Source of the DNA: Trogon surrucura
Taxonomy: Eukaryota; Chordata; Aves; Trogoniformes; Trogonidae
Direction of reading: 5' to 3'
Assembly (NCBI GenBank): GCA_020746105.1
Contig: CM036622.1
Coordinates: forward strand, 37,735,477 to 37,799,476
DNA: 64,000 nt
This document shows positions 1 through 15,500 of this stretch, piece by piece. Made by a program: the position numbers and the translations under genes. Numbering within the stretch: position 1 is the stretch's first letter; each line of letters begins with the position of its first letter. Below the pieces are notes generated by a model. That model saw only the letters and a program-made list of their open reading frames with translations, had not been told where the DNA came from and made no database searches.

Positions 1-128
1 ATAAATAAAATGGAGAAAAGACCATTTTCCTTCCTTACTGGGTACTGAACAGCAGCAAGTCACAGACTACCAGCTAATCTGTGGCAACATTACTAGGCAT
101 GAAAACATGAATTTAAAACATAAAGAAA

Positions 129-180
129 TATACACGTACATATATACATACATACATACATAAACATACACAAATACACA
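129..180. repeat. AT/CA-rich microsatellite
   Basis: Degenerate ACAT/CATA repeats (TATACATACATACATACATA) lie in the ITGA8 intron at the left edge. Confidence 0.8.
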
Positions 181-701
181 TCTTTCTTTTGAAAAAAAGG
201 TATAAATTCCAGAGATTAAACTAAATTTGGGTCTACAAAACCAGAGGAGTTGTGGCTGGGATCTCTGTTTCCCAATTAGTTTAGTTCTGAAACTTTTTTT
301 GTCCTATGAGGTAAAAATCTGTATCTACTCATGTATATCATTTTCTCCCTTTACTTCTAACTGCATATCATGCCTCTTCTTACATGATATTCAGTGTACA
401 TACTTAGAGCACTGAAAACAACCACGAGGTATTAATAATCTGAACTTGGACTTCCCTCCACTGTGGACACAGCATTGCACATGAAATATGCTAACCTATG
501 AGTAAGCTGATGGCTGGTAACACTCAGTGGGTACAAGGATACCAGCCATACTCAAAGCGTGCTTGTAAGTGGCTGTTGAAATCAGACTTTAGAAGGGACT
601 AAGTGCTTAATATTCAAAGCTCAAAGCAGTAAGGCATTTCAACCCAGCCAGGTAAGCCTGAGGGTGAAAGTCAGTGACAGTTTTCTCTGATCAGAAAGTT
701 T

Positions 702-912
702 AGAATCACAGAATCACAGAATTTTAGTGGTTGGAAGGGACCTCAAAAGATCACCTAGTCCAGCCCCCCTGTCAGAGCAGGATCACCTACAGTAGGTCAC
801 ACAGGAACGCGTCCAGGCGGGTTTTGAATGTCTCCAGAGAAGGAGACTCCACAACCTCCCTGGGCAGCCTGTGCCAGTGCTCTGTCACCTTCACAGTGAA
901 AAAGTTTTTCTA
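702..912 (-). mobile_element. CR1 LINE fragment (3' end)
   Basis: The piece begins with the tail repeat AGAATCACAGAATCACAGAA and continues with GGTTGGAAGGGACCTC and the CR1 3' coding end (CTCCACAACCTCCCTGGGCA). It is in the minus sense, 5'-truncated and about 210 bp. Confidence 0.92.
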
Positions 913-3476
913 ATCAAAGAGATGCAAAATATAATGTAGCCTTCAACCTTCCAAATAGCCTAATTGCCTTCTCAATATAAAAAAAAAGATGAAATGTAGG
1001 TCCAGTACATACATAGCCAAAGTTGTGCGCTCCCCTCGGGACTCCAGCAACCAGCTCTGAAAGGACAAATGATCAACAAGGAACTGATTATACTATCCAA
1101 GTAGTGCATGGAAGCATGTATCTCATGCCACTTAAATCTTCCTTGATATATAATCCTTAGGATTTTCATTTGTTATCTATATCAGAAGCACTTGCAATCA
1201 CTTCAAGACATTACTTTTTAACATCTTAACAGTCATTCAGTGTATCTAATTGCATGACACAAGTTACACTTTAGCTGTTGAACACACTCACCCAGAGACC
1301 TCCATTGGCCTAGAATTCCTTAGCATAGCACAGTATAATAAAGCTCTTAGTATAATTCAGCTTGTTACCTGACAGCTGTGGATTGACGGAACCAGAATTA
1401 GTTGTGGCATCACACACTAGAGTACAGAAGCGAAACACAGCTGTCTTTATAAATACTGCTTTTCCTTCTGATTGCACAACAGTTTGTCTCATCTCTTATT
1501 TGGCTTGGTGCCATGAAAGTTCTGCACAGGCTATTCAAAACCACTACAAGACAATTTTTGTGAGTAGCATAGGAGGGATCCATTGAACAAGAACATGAAA
1601 CATTGGACCTAGCTGCCTTCTAGGTTGTAGTCCTGTTCAATGGCAAAATCTTAAACAGCTAGTGGAAAAAATGGGAGAAAAAAAAAAGAAGAAAAAAGGA
1701 AAGTCACAGCATACAGTCTTACTGTCTAAAACTTTCCTCATTAGGACATCCACATCAGAAGACAGCAGCAGGAACTTCAGATACCAGAGTACTTCACACA
1801 CCTGCCTGGTCTGACTGAGCATTCCCCTGTTCCTCTCTGGGTTTATATCCTGCCCTGTGGCTAAATATGTTTGGTTAAGGGGAGAGGGAAGGAGTAATGA
1901 AGGATTGAGAAGGACACAGGACAACTCCCAGGTCAGCCAACAATGCATTTCCTTGTGCCAACCATTCCACATCACATACTGATTCAGGAATTGTCCATTA
2001 TAAAAATGTGAATATGCATTTTTAAAAAAAGAAATCAATATTTATATATACATAGGTGGCTGTAGCCTTCCTTTACCAGGGACATATCTTTTTTTTCCTC
2101 ACATTATAGCACTCAGCTCCAATTTATTATTATTTTTTAACCCATAGTGGCCTAAAACAGGAAAAATCTAGCTCTACAGGGATTAAGCAGTAGCAGTTCT
2201 GGGGAGCTGGGTTCATTTCTAGAAATGTACTATGTCTCTATTGGCTTTGTGAGTCTGGACCATGGACCAGTTCACCCCCTCAAGAAAGCTACCCTTAAGT
2301 AATATTTTGTGACATATTGCCAGCCTTACTTCAGAAACACAGCTCTTAAGGCATGAAACACCAGTGATTGCAGATATTTTCAGCTAACAATATGTTTTGA
2401 AATTCTATACAATTTCAGAACACCTGAAAATAGCTAAATCATGGACAAATTTCTATTTATAACTGATTATTTTTAACATACTCTACCAAACAGGCAGCCA
2501 TTACAGAAGCTTTTCTTCTACACTGAATTCAGCTTGCAGAGACACAGACAACTAGTGTTCAGTTTCTAACATTGCCCTAAAACTTACTTTACAACTTAAA
2601 AATCAGACAACTCTCAGCTTGTTTTCAGTTGTTCTGCCACTGCACTTTGTGCTATGAGTTCAGCACATTGATTTAAGTGATGTTTAAGTCTTGTTGATAT
2701 TTAGTTAAAGCCTCGGTGGTGTTCCAGGAACTAACACTGGTAACCCATCCTCTGCAGGATGGATTGCTTTGACTTTATCCATAGAGAAATGCAGGACTAT
2801 GTTGTTGGAGCTGCCACTTTCCAGGGCAGTTTCCCGGCCATGTGAAACTACTAAATATCCTGTGTCAGCTAATAAACTGCCCCAGGCACTCCATCCTTAA
2901 AGCACATAAACTGAAATTAGAGTCAAGAGCTTCTTTCACCAACAAGAGCTAGCAAGCTGGTGTAGACACGCTTTTGTCCAGAAGCAGCTGCATGCTATCT
3001 CCTAGCCCAGGCTGTGACGTTTACGTGACAGTCAGAAGTGTGCTTTCAGCATACACAGCCATTTCCGAGCTATGCTGCATCTGGCCAGCTGCACGCCGAG
3101 GTCCAGCAGTCACTGTGCAGGTGAGTAACTTGAGCACAGACTGAAAGACTGCACAGGCCTGCACTGTTGGCTCCACTTGTGACCAGCAGTCACAAAAGCG
3201 GCTAAATAGAGTGAGCCTGGTTGGCTCCAGCTACCACGCTGTCGTAGCTTTAACAGCTCAACAGATGCATGGGCATGACAGCAGAACAACAGATTCAGAC
3301 TTTAGGGTTACTTTTCAGCTACATAACAGTTCTGCTGCTATGCTGTACCTCCTAAGAAAATATTTGCCTCTGAGAATGTGTTTCAAATGTATAAAAGGTA
3401 TGTTCCTGTATAGAAATTCAAAATGAGAAATTTAATAGGTGCACAGTCATACAGTTTCAAGTGTATAGCTTCTTAC

Positions 3477-3521
3477 CTTGTTCAGAATCCCCAGTAAATT
3501 CTCCAGCAGCCACTGAGTACC
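3477..3521 (-). CDS. ITGA8: ITGA8 coding exon 8 (short, last in window)
   Basis: The exon is 45 nt, with an AACAG acceptor and a GTAAGA donor. It encodes [14 protein letters not shown]. The following exon should begin with a sequence like ELVAGIPRGAQN; nothing like it is visible on the minus strand from 1 to 3476, so it must lie beyond the left edge. Confidence 0.92.
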
Positions 3522-6500
3522 CTGTTTAAAGAGAAATTGCAAGCAAAACACCTGATGAACCATTTCTTTCAAAAAATATGCAAGGACAATCAGATTTGTC
3601 TGTTCATCTGACTACCAGAATGCAATTTTTTTAACATTAGTATACTAAAGCTGTGTGGAAAAAAACAAAATTGTTTATCACATTATTGTGACTAAATTAA
3701 CTGTAGGACTGAATGTACAATAAATCTCTCTCTTGTCTCCAGAAAGAAGCTTCTAAATCATTAATACTTAATAATTTATCTGAAAAGTCAGCAGGTACTA
3801 CAGTGGTTTGCCCTGACAGCTATTTACACAATTTAGGTCTTCATTACTATACTATAATGTGTGAGTACCCTGTTTTAACTCTATATGGAAGACTGATTTC
3901 TGAAGATGCAAGTTCAGTACCCACCAGAGCTTTAGTAAACCTGTGAGATAATTGCTATTGACAGAGTAATGACTTTCGGATTGTATCAGGGGCTGGAATT
4001 ATAAATCTATGAGCAGAGGTGAAAAGATGCACCTTTGCCTCCAAATTCCATTGCTTCTTTTCTGTAATTATGTGAAACAAAACCTGTCTTACAGGCAGAG
4101 ATGCAGGAACATCATGCAAATTCTTAGACACAAGTACTAAAAAAAAGGTACTTAAAGAGCTTTTTTTTTATTTATTACACAATATCTTCAAACTTACTTT
4201 TGTTACTGGTTCCTTCAATGGTGTCTTTTAAATATCAGTGAGAATAAATTGGGTGTTTGTACAGTACTGTATAAAATAATGTAGAAATGTTTCTATTAAA
4301 AATTGAACTAGTCTTTATTTACTTTAAACTCAATCCATCTTCTTGGAAGGAAAAAAGATGTAAATGAGAAAACTTTGTACTTCTGCTTAATTATTTAAGA
4401 TCGGTTAATAAGAACTCTAATAAGCCATTCAAGGTCTCAACCTTCAGACCCTGTTGCTACGCATAATTTCAAGAATGTTCACAATCCCATTGAAGTAACT
4501 ACCAAACTACTACTGTGTGGTTGTGCTTACGTCAAAACATGTTTAAATCCTCTCGCAACTGGGACATTAGTAAATTAGGGCTTGTTTTCACATTTATGTA
4601 AGATCCATGCTTTTAGAACTCATGGCTAACTGACACAGAGCTTAGCTTACCCATGTAATTGTCATCATAAGAGGGTGGTGCCACTCCTGTTTGCTTCTCT
4701 CGTGCAAGTTTCCTCAGAATATCCTTGAAGGAATAATTTGCAATGATATCCGCAATACTTGCAGTGATTACCTGACCTGGATTTAAACAACTTCATAAAT
4801 GAAAGGGACATAAAGAAGAGCCAGTTTCTACAAAAGAGGGCTAGCAGAGCATCAGAACAGAGCTGAAGGGATAATATAGCACAGATGCAAAGAGCAGACA
4901 ACTTCTCTCAATCTCCCTCCATTATTACTCTGAAAGCCTCAGGAGTACATATAAACCAATAAAACAGGCATTGAGATTCTATTGGACCATCACAAAAACA
5001 TCTCCAGACCATTTCAAGGTGCTGATTCAAACTAAAGACAAACATTTTCAGGCTCAGCTGCCTTTTGATGCTGTAAAGTACAGCAGCTGACCAATGGAAG
5101 CAATTTTTCAAAGGATAATTCCAAGCTACAAAGTCCCTACCATCATTATCAACTAGATCTTCCTCCTTTAATTGCAATGCAAAAACAGACATCGAGGAGG
5201 GCAAGTTGGTAGGCAGAGTCTGGGAATCAGCTATACCAAAACAGGTTAAAGCAAAAATACCCCTTTAACCCTTTACCAAAAAACATTTCTGGTTTTATCT
5301 ATCTGAGAAATTAAATCCTGGAACTACAATGATGTCACAAACAAACTAAAATGTATGCAAATAGCAATAAAAGGTTTTGTTCAGAAGGACTTAGTGACAC
5401 AAACTTTGAAAATATTACATTTGCTGTACAAATATTATCTATTTCTAAAATTGCAGTATTTTCTAGGGAAAAAGTCAAATGTGCTAAAATGCCAACACAG
5501 TTATTTCTGTTTCGCTTCCTATACAATCCACACCCTGAGTTTTCCCTGTCTTACTTGTGTGCTCAGTTGCTTGTTAAGAAATTCTTCTGATTTATATTTG
5601 TTGAAAATAAGACCAGAGACTGGTTATCTTAAACTGAGAAAACAATGGAAATCTAGAACAACATTTTCCACAATACTTTCTGCTTCACTTCTTAGATCAA
5701 GTTAAAGAGCCAGATCAACATACCTTGCCAATAAAAACTCCCTGGCCCGCCTACTATCAGGTCTCCATTCTACAAAAAGCAGAATTGAATAAAATTATTC
5801 AACAAAAGAACACAAAAAAAATAAGCATGCACAGGAAAAAACAATTCAAACTACCAAAAGAATATCAGAATCATGATAAAGGAGAATAGCCCTGTTCAAG
5901 GAAAGGATGTAGGTGCATGGAAGTGCAGGAAAATCCACAGTTAAATAAAGTTGAGATCACCCTAATGCATCTTCACTCAAACAAAAACCATTCTTTTTTT
6001 AGCACTAACACAACATTCTAACAACTGCAGATTATCTGTAACAAAACCAAGTCAGCATAAAAGAAGTCTTTGTGTTCAATAAAGCACGAGTAATGTTTTA
6101 TAGACAAATATACTTTTTTCTGTCCTACGACAAGATCTTTACTCCTCAGCCATTAATACTGTGAATAACAATGTAGAATCATGAAATGGTTTGAGTTGGA
6201 AGGGACCTTAAGATCATCTAGCTCCAACCCCCTGCCATAATGTAGCCACGTGGCTACTGAAAACAATGGCAATGAGCAAAGTTATGCGAGGTCCTGGTGC
6301 TGTAATAAGGGCACAGACAATAACAGTAGTTGCAAAGTCTATTCGTTGGCCCACAGTATTGTTTCTGGACCCTCTTGGCATGTAAGAACAACTAGCTATT
6401 TACCTGGAGCACTTTCACTTTCAGCTCCACGAGAGAAGTCTTACTCAATAACTAGTCTCCAAAAGCCTCCTTATACAAGCTATTTTAACTTTATAAAACT

Positions 6501-9500
6501 AGCTGGTGCTTGCCCATTATCTCCTGAAAGTCAGGCCTCTGGAAAGCATCCCAAGTGGGACACACTAAGATAGAAGCATATGCAATTTTTTTGCCTAATT
6601 ATTTATTATGATAGACTAAGCAGAGTCATACTGGAGTGTTGCAAAGAGATAAACAGGTCCTGAGTGCAGAATGTCTTTTATTAACAAAACTAGAAAGTTC
6701 AAAGCTTGTAAAGAAGGAAAGAATTTGCAACAACTTCATGAAACTTTCAATATACAACAGCATGAGGATAAACTCTTGATCACTGAGACAGTGCCTGAAC
6801 ACTGGGGATGTATCAGAACTACGTTTGGTCAAAGTATTTCAGAAGAAGAATCTCACCTTGTAGAAATCTAAGCTGAAACCTGCTTGACAAAAGCCTTGTC
6901 CCTCAGGATCTGCATTGCCTGAAATTATGAAGGTAGAAACGTTTTATTGGTTTCACAGTACATGTGGAAGACAGCTTACACACCCCTGGAGCTCTAAAGC
7001 TGTAAATGTAAAACCACCGAAATATGTGAAAAGATGTGTATTCTTTTTTAGAAGAGGCAGACCTTCTACTGGACCCTGCCCATGCAGGTCCCTTGTGAAG
7101 ATTTTGAAAAATGGAACCAGTTACTGGGGATTTTTTTCTCTCTCTGTCAAGGAAGGACCCTTTTAAAAACTACCAGGGATTCAGCTTGAATTTGTCCAGA
7201 GATGCAAAAGCAAACAACAAGAAATACTAGAATGGTCACCACAGTCTGCTCTGTCATAAAAACAAAAAATAAATGTTTACTAAGGCATTCTCAAAAATAT
7301 TCACACGGGATAGGCCAGCATGGGTCAGTGTTAAGACAACATCCTAGTTGCCTGTACCATGACAAGGGAAAGGGGCACACGTCCTTCACAGGGGTAAGCC
7401 CTTTAATTGATATACATTTGCTCAGTGAGGACTGAAGTGTAATGTAACTTTGGATGGACATTTGTACATGGAAAAACATCCTTCCTGCTTCTGTCCATTA
7501 TTATTTCTAGTCTCCAAATCTTTATATAATTGTACAAAGTGTGTGGGCTTTGCTATGAGCACTGGAGCACTGGAAGTTTGCAGAATTGAGAAACTGAGAA
7601 CAGGAACGGCCACTTGCACTGTCTTTTTAAATTGCAAAGTGCCACTGAGACATCAGAAGTACAAGAAGCGTATCTTATGGTCACCATTTCTTACAGATTC
7701 AGCTTTTTTCTGAACCTGTCCATCCAGGGACAGAGATTAGGCTTTAAAAGAAAGACTTGGCTGCACAACTCAGTTTAGAGCTGTACTACAGTGTCAGAAA
7801 AAAGAAAACCCTAGAGTAACACTGAATGTACATGCAAATATATCATGTTGCTACAGGTGTTCAGATTTTTTGGTAGACCATGGAAAGTGTTATTGGGCTA
7901 CATTGTCACACATCTGTCAGATGTCAGGAAAATCAAGCCACGTTATATTACGCTGTCTCTAGACTCGCATAGGAAAGAGATCTTTTAATTATATGAAGTG
8001 TCTGCTTTTTCTATAAAATGCCTTTTACTTCCTTGGCAAAATAACCCATTAGTTTAGGAGCACAGTTTGCAGAAGAGGAATACTTAAAATATGTGTTTTG
8101 AAATTAGTCCATGCTAGCTGTAGTAGCAGGGTCTCTGTAGAAGGGGTATCATGAGGAGGAACTACGTTTAGGCTTCTCATGCTATTGGCTAGCACATACA
8201 ACTTGAAAAAGCTACTCATTCCAGCTAAACTGAATAACATAATAGCTTTGCTGTGAGGGTTTCCCCTCAAAAGGATAGAGAAGCCCATTGTATTTGCTAT
8301 CTTACACAAATTACCTTTAGAAAAATAACAGAAAGAACAATTCTCTAATCAGTGAGTGCAGAAGCTGACATGCACCCAGCCCAGTCCAAAGCTCAGTAAA
8401 GTCCCTTGACATTTTGTATTGTTTTTAACAATTTGGAGCACCGACGTAATGAGAGTATTAAGGATCATCATAAACACTTAAGATATAGGATACCGAATAG
8501 GATGAACAACTGGTTTAATCTAATGTGTGGTATTTTATGCAGTTGTCTATATAACTTAGTTCTAAATACATGTGCACTATTTCTCCCTGTTCCCCAAGAA
8601 ATAAGGCTCAGAGATAGCTACCACATCCTCAGAACAGCACAGAGTGTGGAACAGCAGTACTAATGTGTATGGCCTTCTGTGCTGGAAGTCTTCAGAAAAG
8701 AAATGAGCTATTGTGGCTGATATTGGCATGAATGGTGATACACGCTTGTGTATTTCTGTGCTGGGTCTGGTCTTCACATGGTGATCTTGTGATGAGAGAT
8801 TTATGCTCAGCATGAGCATGAGTAATTAGTTTAAAATGCTGTCTGGTTCTTATCTAGATCAGTTTGCTACATTTTAAAGCCATTTAAGTTGAACCAATTA
8901 AACCTCATCACTATAACTGTATAAGCTTAATTTACTTTATTTCTTCTCTTTCAATTACAGAATAAAGCATCCAATTGCAGGCATATAATTTAATGTCGAT
9001 TTTTCTTTAAACCCTCATCCAATGCAAGAATGTAATACAGTAATCTTCACTCAGCCGAGACTGTGTGAAGACTGAAAGGATCAAAAAATTGAGGGCAATA
9101 TCAATTTTCCCAACACAAGATTGTTCCTATTAATACTTACTGTTGCGACAAGGTGAATACTCAGCATAGGCACTGAAGTTCTGAATTGCTACATAGCAGG
9201 TGCCAACGGGGTCCTTCTCAGGGCTATCTTTAAGGGTTCTCCAATGATATAAGGGAGCACAAGCCTATCAAAACGGAAATGATGTCACACATAGTGTTCA
9301 CATGTTCATGCATCTGGCAAATGTAGTTTTTAGCAGTGTACAAGGTGTTTTTTCTGGTGTTGTATCACCGATGCAGCAATGATCACAATGCATTGACAGA
9401 AGAAAATGCAGGACCCTTGCTTCTTATAATTTCATTATAATCAGAAAAGCATAGTTTGATCTTTCACTTACAGGCCTTAGCTGGTGAAATCTGTCAGGGA

Positions 9501-12500
9501 CTGCAACCCACATCTAAGCATATGTTAGGAATGCCCTCTAAACCTGCTCTACTACTTCTCACTGCACAGGACTTGATCTCATAGTTTAAGATGTAGAACA
9601 CATACATGTGGCTGAAGACATTCCTACTTCTGTCCTGATGCATCTTAAGATATTGGCAACTGCAGCAGAACTGCTATGATTCTAAAAATATTTGGCTAGT
9701 GAATTAAAATTTAATTTCCCAAGTTACGACAGTGGTGTTATCAACTTGACAGTGTAAGGATAAAACATACACAAGATGTGTAGAGAGAGAGATTATCTTT
9801 TCTGAAAGCAACTCAAATAATTGGAAAATAGAAAAGATAAGCTGTCAGATATGCAAGTCATTCTTCAGGGATTCCTGTGCCCTGAAACTTTTCTATTCAC
9901 TGATGGGGAGAAGACACTACCTCTTCCTACAAACTTGTCTCTGTAAGATGCAAATGAATCTTCCATCCATGTCCTACCTTGCCTTATTTTTCCAATCAGA
10001 ACCCTGTCCACCTCTGGCAAGGCATTGTTTTTACTCACATTACTGTATAACCCTCAGTTCTGCAATCAGTTCCAGCTGGACGAACCACTGTACTACTCAA
10101 GAGCTTACCATGAAAGTGAGAGCTTCTGGAACACTGGTTTATGGACCAGGGACTTCTAACAGTTTCCTGCCTAGAAGACCTTACTGATTAAAACATATCA
10201 GAGAGCAAAACCAGAGGGCAGCAAAGAGGAATACGTGTTCTGTGAGGGTGATTTGAGGTACATTTGACAGTGAGCACAGACTGAAACAAGAACTATATAT
10301 AATCACAAACAATCTAATGCAGTTTACTATCACATACGTAGTTTTTTTTAAAAAAAAATGTTTCTGGCAGTTTGGTTACATTTTCTTTTTCTCTCTTTTC
10401 ATTCACAAAGCTTATAAGACAAAGTTTTCTAGCTTCATTTTTCAAGTTTTTGCCTGAAAATTGTGACTGTATTGCTGTTTCAGAAAGCCTGAGAAGAGTT
10501 ATCTGAAGCAAAAAAAAAGTTTGGTTGGTACAGCCACAGCACATCAGGGACTGATGAGCTTTTCTGGCTCATTCAATTAAGATTCAATAAACAGTTGTAA
10601 AGAAAGATTCTATTTCAGTTTGTGAATTGTTGTTTAGTAGATAACCCAAAATGAAAAATTTTCAGCTATTTTTAGAATTTTTACATTGACAATTCAAAAA
10701 AGTGACATAATTTTATTCTTACACATACTTGCTTTGTGTAATTAACTTTTAAATAGAAAATGCATGTACAAAAGAGTGGTAAAGGTACTGAATAGGAAGC
10801 TTGAACCCTGTGATAACACAGACACAAGTGGAATAGAATTAACAATGCATGCAAGCTCTGTAACAGAATACGGTGACGTTTTATTCATTACCTGTTTCAC
10901 GTCAAAATCCTTCTCTAAATTAATCACAAGGCATACTACTTAAGGGAAAACATCTCCTTTAGATAGTTCTTCCATTATGACTATTTCCTAAGTAATAATC
11001 AGATTTTTTAATCAAATCCCCAGACAAATTACTGTTTGCAATTCAGCAACATTTTCAACTTCAACCTTAGTGCATAAATTGAAAATATGTTTGTGTATAA
11101 GCAGCAACACCACTACTTTACTTGCTGGAGTCCTCTACCAATACAGGTAAAATATTCAGTGAAACTGTAAAACAGACTTTGTACTTTGACAGCAATCTGG
11201 ATTCGGAGCTTTTTTTATTATGACTTTTTTTGCAGCTGTTTTACCATGACTGTGACAAATCTGTTAAAAACAATGCAAATGTGACAAAAGAGATCAGTGC
11301 TGTCTCTCACTAATTGATCTTCAGCATAGGTTTCTGGCTGCCATTACACTCTATGCTTAACATTCCAAACAAAGTTTCATAATACAAAACATTTTATAGC
11401 TATTTTATAGCTATTAGTTACTGTGTATCTCTAAAATATGTCCACTATTTGTTTTTAAAAAATAATCATTCACTTCCATAACAATATGGCATTCTGCTAT
11501 TTTCACATGGCAGCAAGATCATCTTTACTTGATCAGTTCAACCTGATTTTACAGACTGCTTTCATTTTCTGAGTTACATATAACATGTTTTATAATTCAT
11601 GTACAATCATAGAGTTGTTTTCATAATATATACAGAGAGCAACTGAAGATATACAGTTGAGAAAAATAAACATTATCTCTAGAAGAATACCAAATGCATA
11701 AGACTTACCACAACCTTTCCTTTATGAGCTTTGACTGTTGCCCCAAACCACTGGTTTGTCTTAAACTCAATAGGTTCCCTGGTGCCATTGACTTTAATTT
11801 TCCTGTTGTCTGACAAAGAAAGAAGCAGTATGTTCACAGCTTATTTTTAAAAGTATTACTCTATGAACTATATACATAAGTGAGAAGACTAATTACATTC
11901 TATCTACTGTCATTGTCCTACCAGCTTAATAGGAAATGGATGTTCTAGTATCATTTAAGCTTGTCACTGACCAGTGGAAAACAACTTAAATTCACATGTG
12001 AAAACACAAAAACAATTGCACTTCAGAAAAAAATGCATAGGACTGGAAGAAGAAACATTGTGTTTCCTACTCCCTCAAAAAAATAAAAAGTTTCCCCAGA
12101 ACTTGTGATGAAGAATGAACAGGAATCTACAAAAATAGATGAAAAGGTCTAAAAAGCTTTCTCGTATGTGGTAGTAATTTTCCATGTAAAAAGCATATTC
12201 CATAATTAGTTGTTGTCAAACAAATGACATTTCTCAGCACGCTTATTCAAAGACCAACACTACAGATAGCAAAGGACTCAGTTTTTAACAGAATTACATG
12301 TGTACACACTGTCACAAGAGACAGCTTCTTAATGTTGCTTTATATACACTCTTGCAGATGTCAGCATAAGAGAAGCCATCTGGGCAAAAACTCAGACCAA
12401 TTATAATGCATTTCAGGTTTTAATAAAAAGCAGACATCCCTTCGTTTACCCTCAGTTCTCTGAAGTAAACTGATTTCCCATATGTTCATGAGCCATGCTC

Positions 12501-15500
12501 TTCCCTGACCAGTCATTCCTAATGAACTTCTCAATTTATACATAGGCAGGGCATTACTCCTTCCCCCTTGTCTCTGCATTCCCTTAGGTTTGCTTCTGGT
12601 TCTTATCAGGAGGGGTTTCATGAGAATCAATCCTTTTTAGTCACTCTAAGTGAAAATAAAACTATATACTGTCTACCTTGGAATGCAGAATAAATTCAAT
12701 GTCAGATTGTATTCTACGGATGTACATACATTTTTTTAAAAAACGAGAAAAAAATGCAACCAACACTTTAAAAACCAGCATTTCCTCGAATTTGTCCAAA
12801 AGGAATAGCAGAGATATCTGAATGTTTTTCTAGGATGTTAGACCATCAGTTATTCAGCTCATGGTAACCTCATTAATGTTACAGATATAAACTGAATTAG
12901 AAAGTAAAATGCATCATATTTGGAGAATAAGGATACTCTATCTCCGTGTTTTTTCTAATAAACATAAAGTTCAATGAGAATGAATCTGTGAAAGTTTGAA
13001 AATCTCCTAGAAAATGTCTTCCTTCGTACAAAGATTTGCTTCGGTGCTGTGCCAATTACAGGAGTTAGTATGTAAATCCATGCTTAGAGAGATAAGAGAG
13101 AGAAATTTCAGAAATATTTAGACCATAAAAATTCAGGAAGAATAATTTAAAATCACTCTATTAAAAACAGACTTTATCTAACTTAGGCTTAAACCTTAAG
13201 AGTGTGGGAGACAGCAAGTTTGACACACGACATTGTAGGAGCTGCCAGCTTCTACCTAGTTGTTGGCAACACCACTTTTGATTATTTTTTCCAGTGAAGT
13301 CAGACTCTTTCAAACTTTAAAAGTTTCTTTTTTCTTTTTTTTAATGCTCCTGCAATTCTAATGTTCATGATCAATGTCCACAGATGAGGTCTTCATAGAA
13401 ACAAGGCTTTGAAGCTTGAAAATCAGCCACAATAAGCTTATAGCAGCCAATGTTAGTCTGGTTCTGAGTATACTCACAACCTGTATTCTATCTTAAAAAG
13501 AACTTATATTTTCAATCTAAACAGGCTACTTGTCTGCTGGTAAACTATACTAAAATTTGCAAAGAAGTTAGGTTTTAAAACTAGGGCAATTGTTTGCTGG
13601 ATTTATAAAAAACATATCTGAATTTACAAGTAAATCTGCAAGAACTGTACACACATACACACCCCACCCGAAATTAGTGGCTTATGGTATAGTATGAATC
13701 CTTCATCATGTGGCATGCGATTTTCACTATGAAATAAATAGTAGAATATCACAGACATACAATTTTTTTTTCCCCTAGGTAAATTTGACAGAAATTCTGC
13801 CATCACCTTTGTTCAGGATCCTTGCTGAAGCTATGGAGTCATATTCCTAGTTTCTGAGGTTGTGTCTTAAAATACAGTTTAGTCTTTTGTATACAACAGT
13901 CAACCATTATTTCAGATTGCTATGAACCACCTACTGCTTCTCCTATAACTTTATTCAAAATGAAGCTATATAGACAACTCACTTGTCTGAATACACGTGG
14001 CCTGTCATTAACTGTGCCCTGACAGTATTCAATTAGAGAAGGCTCTAAATGAAGCCACTGTAAATGCTCACTTCTGAGCTAGCCATACACTTACAGCTGA
14101 GCACATGATCTAGGGCATGGTTCTCCTCCTCCTAAAGCAAACATCTGAGAAGGTCAGAAGAACCATGGCATAAAAGTACTTAATTTTTTTTACCAACTGC
14201 AGATAGCCACAGATGACCAGTTTAGACTAGACTCAGAAGAAAACTATTCATTCACTCAGATAAATCCCAGCTCTGCTATTTTTGTCTTTTGTACATCCCC
14301 CTAAATGTTTCAAAAAGTAACTTGTCTGTATCCTGACAGCACCCTTATGTGACAGGGCAATATCTTTCCTTGTGTTACTTATGGGGATCTGAGGCCCACA
14401 CACTATGTCTATATTGTACCTTACCCACAGGCTAAGCTGTATTTCTGTGAGTAGTAAAAACTTGGCTTGAATTCAGCTCACATTCAAACGTCATCTTCTG
14501 TTCTCGAAGGGAATGCCTGGCCCCTTTTAGGAAGGAGTCCAGGCTATCTTGTATGACGATATGTGACACTAGTGCAAGGCTAGCTAGAATACAAGGCAGC
14601 AGCTGGGCTGGGCACACAACGCCTGAGCCTGTCCACAGAGAGGTCCAGGGAGTGCCTGAGTACCAGCTGGATCGCTTCAGAGCCAGCCCAGGACTGTTCC
14701 ACATGGTCAACAGTCTGGACAACTCACAAATTCAGCTTGAAATCCAACCCTGGAGTGACTCTTAATTGTACTGTCTGGTCAACTGGGAGTATGCAAAGAG
14801 CCAGGAGATGTATAAATTTAGGTGCAAGGACATCCTTAAACTGCATTTCAGCAACCCAAGAGCATCTCATTTTCTACCACAGCAGTCAGGACTCCTATAA
14901 ATTGGTATTGCCCCACAATCCAGATTCAGAAGGAGCTCTGGAGGTGGTGAAATGATTTTCAAAGTCAGTGTTCCTTCACCCAGCATTCTAGACTTGAAGT
15001 AGCTAGGGGCTACCAAATGGGAAAAGGCCCCTTAAATTGCCAAAAAACAGTACCTGGACAAGTAGAAAAACTTGAATCTAGACAGCAGAATGCAAACCTA
15101 TACAAGAACAAAAGTGCAGAGATTCACTTTCAGGAATTAAAGCCTGAACCTGGAGCAAGTGTTAATGCAAATCCATCATTTGCACACACTGGACTAAATC
15201 TGGCACCTTCTATGGTGATTGGTCTCCTCTGGGTCACTGAGTCAGTACATTATAAACTGCTTAACAGGCACAAATCAAACACTACTCTTACAAATATTTA
15301 TTTGTTGTTGCAATCAGGATCTGCATAAGAAACATGTATTTGCAAACGATAGTGGTTCACTGTGGTTCATTCAGTTTGAGTAAAAAATGTAGCACCTATT
15401 ATAATTTGAATATACTCAACTAAAAAAAAAAGCAAATAAAAATATTTTAATCCAACTTAACACAGCAGAACAATGCTTCTAATCAAATCAAGCTATGTAA

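Larger units (their letters stand above)
1..3476 (-). other. ITGA8 intron 8 (partial)
   Basis: AT-rich intronic sequence holds a microsatellite near 129 and a CR1 fragment at 702-912. The next ITGA8 exon was looked for and not found. Nothing else is recognised. Confidence 0.8.

Noticed and set aside
14432-15328. Cluster of 70-103 codon frames
   Set aside because: No resemblance to a known protein, no splice pattern consistent with a gene, and the frames contradict each other between strands.
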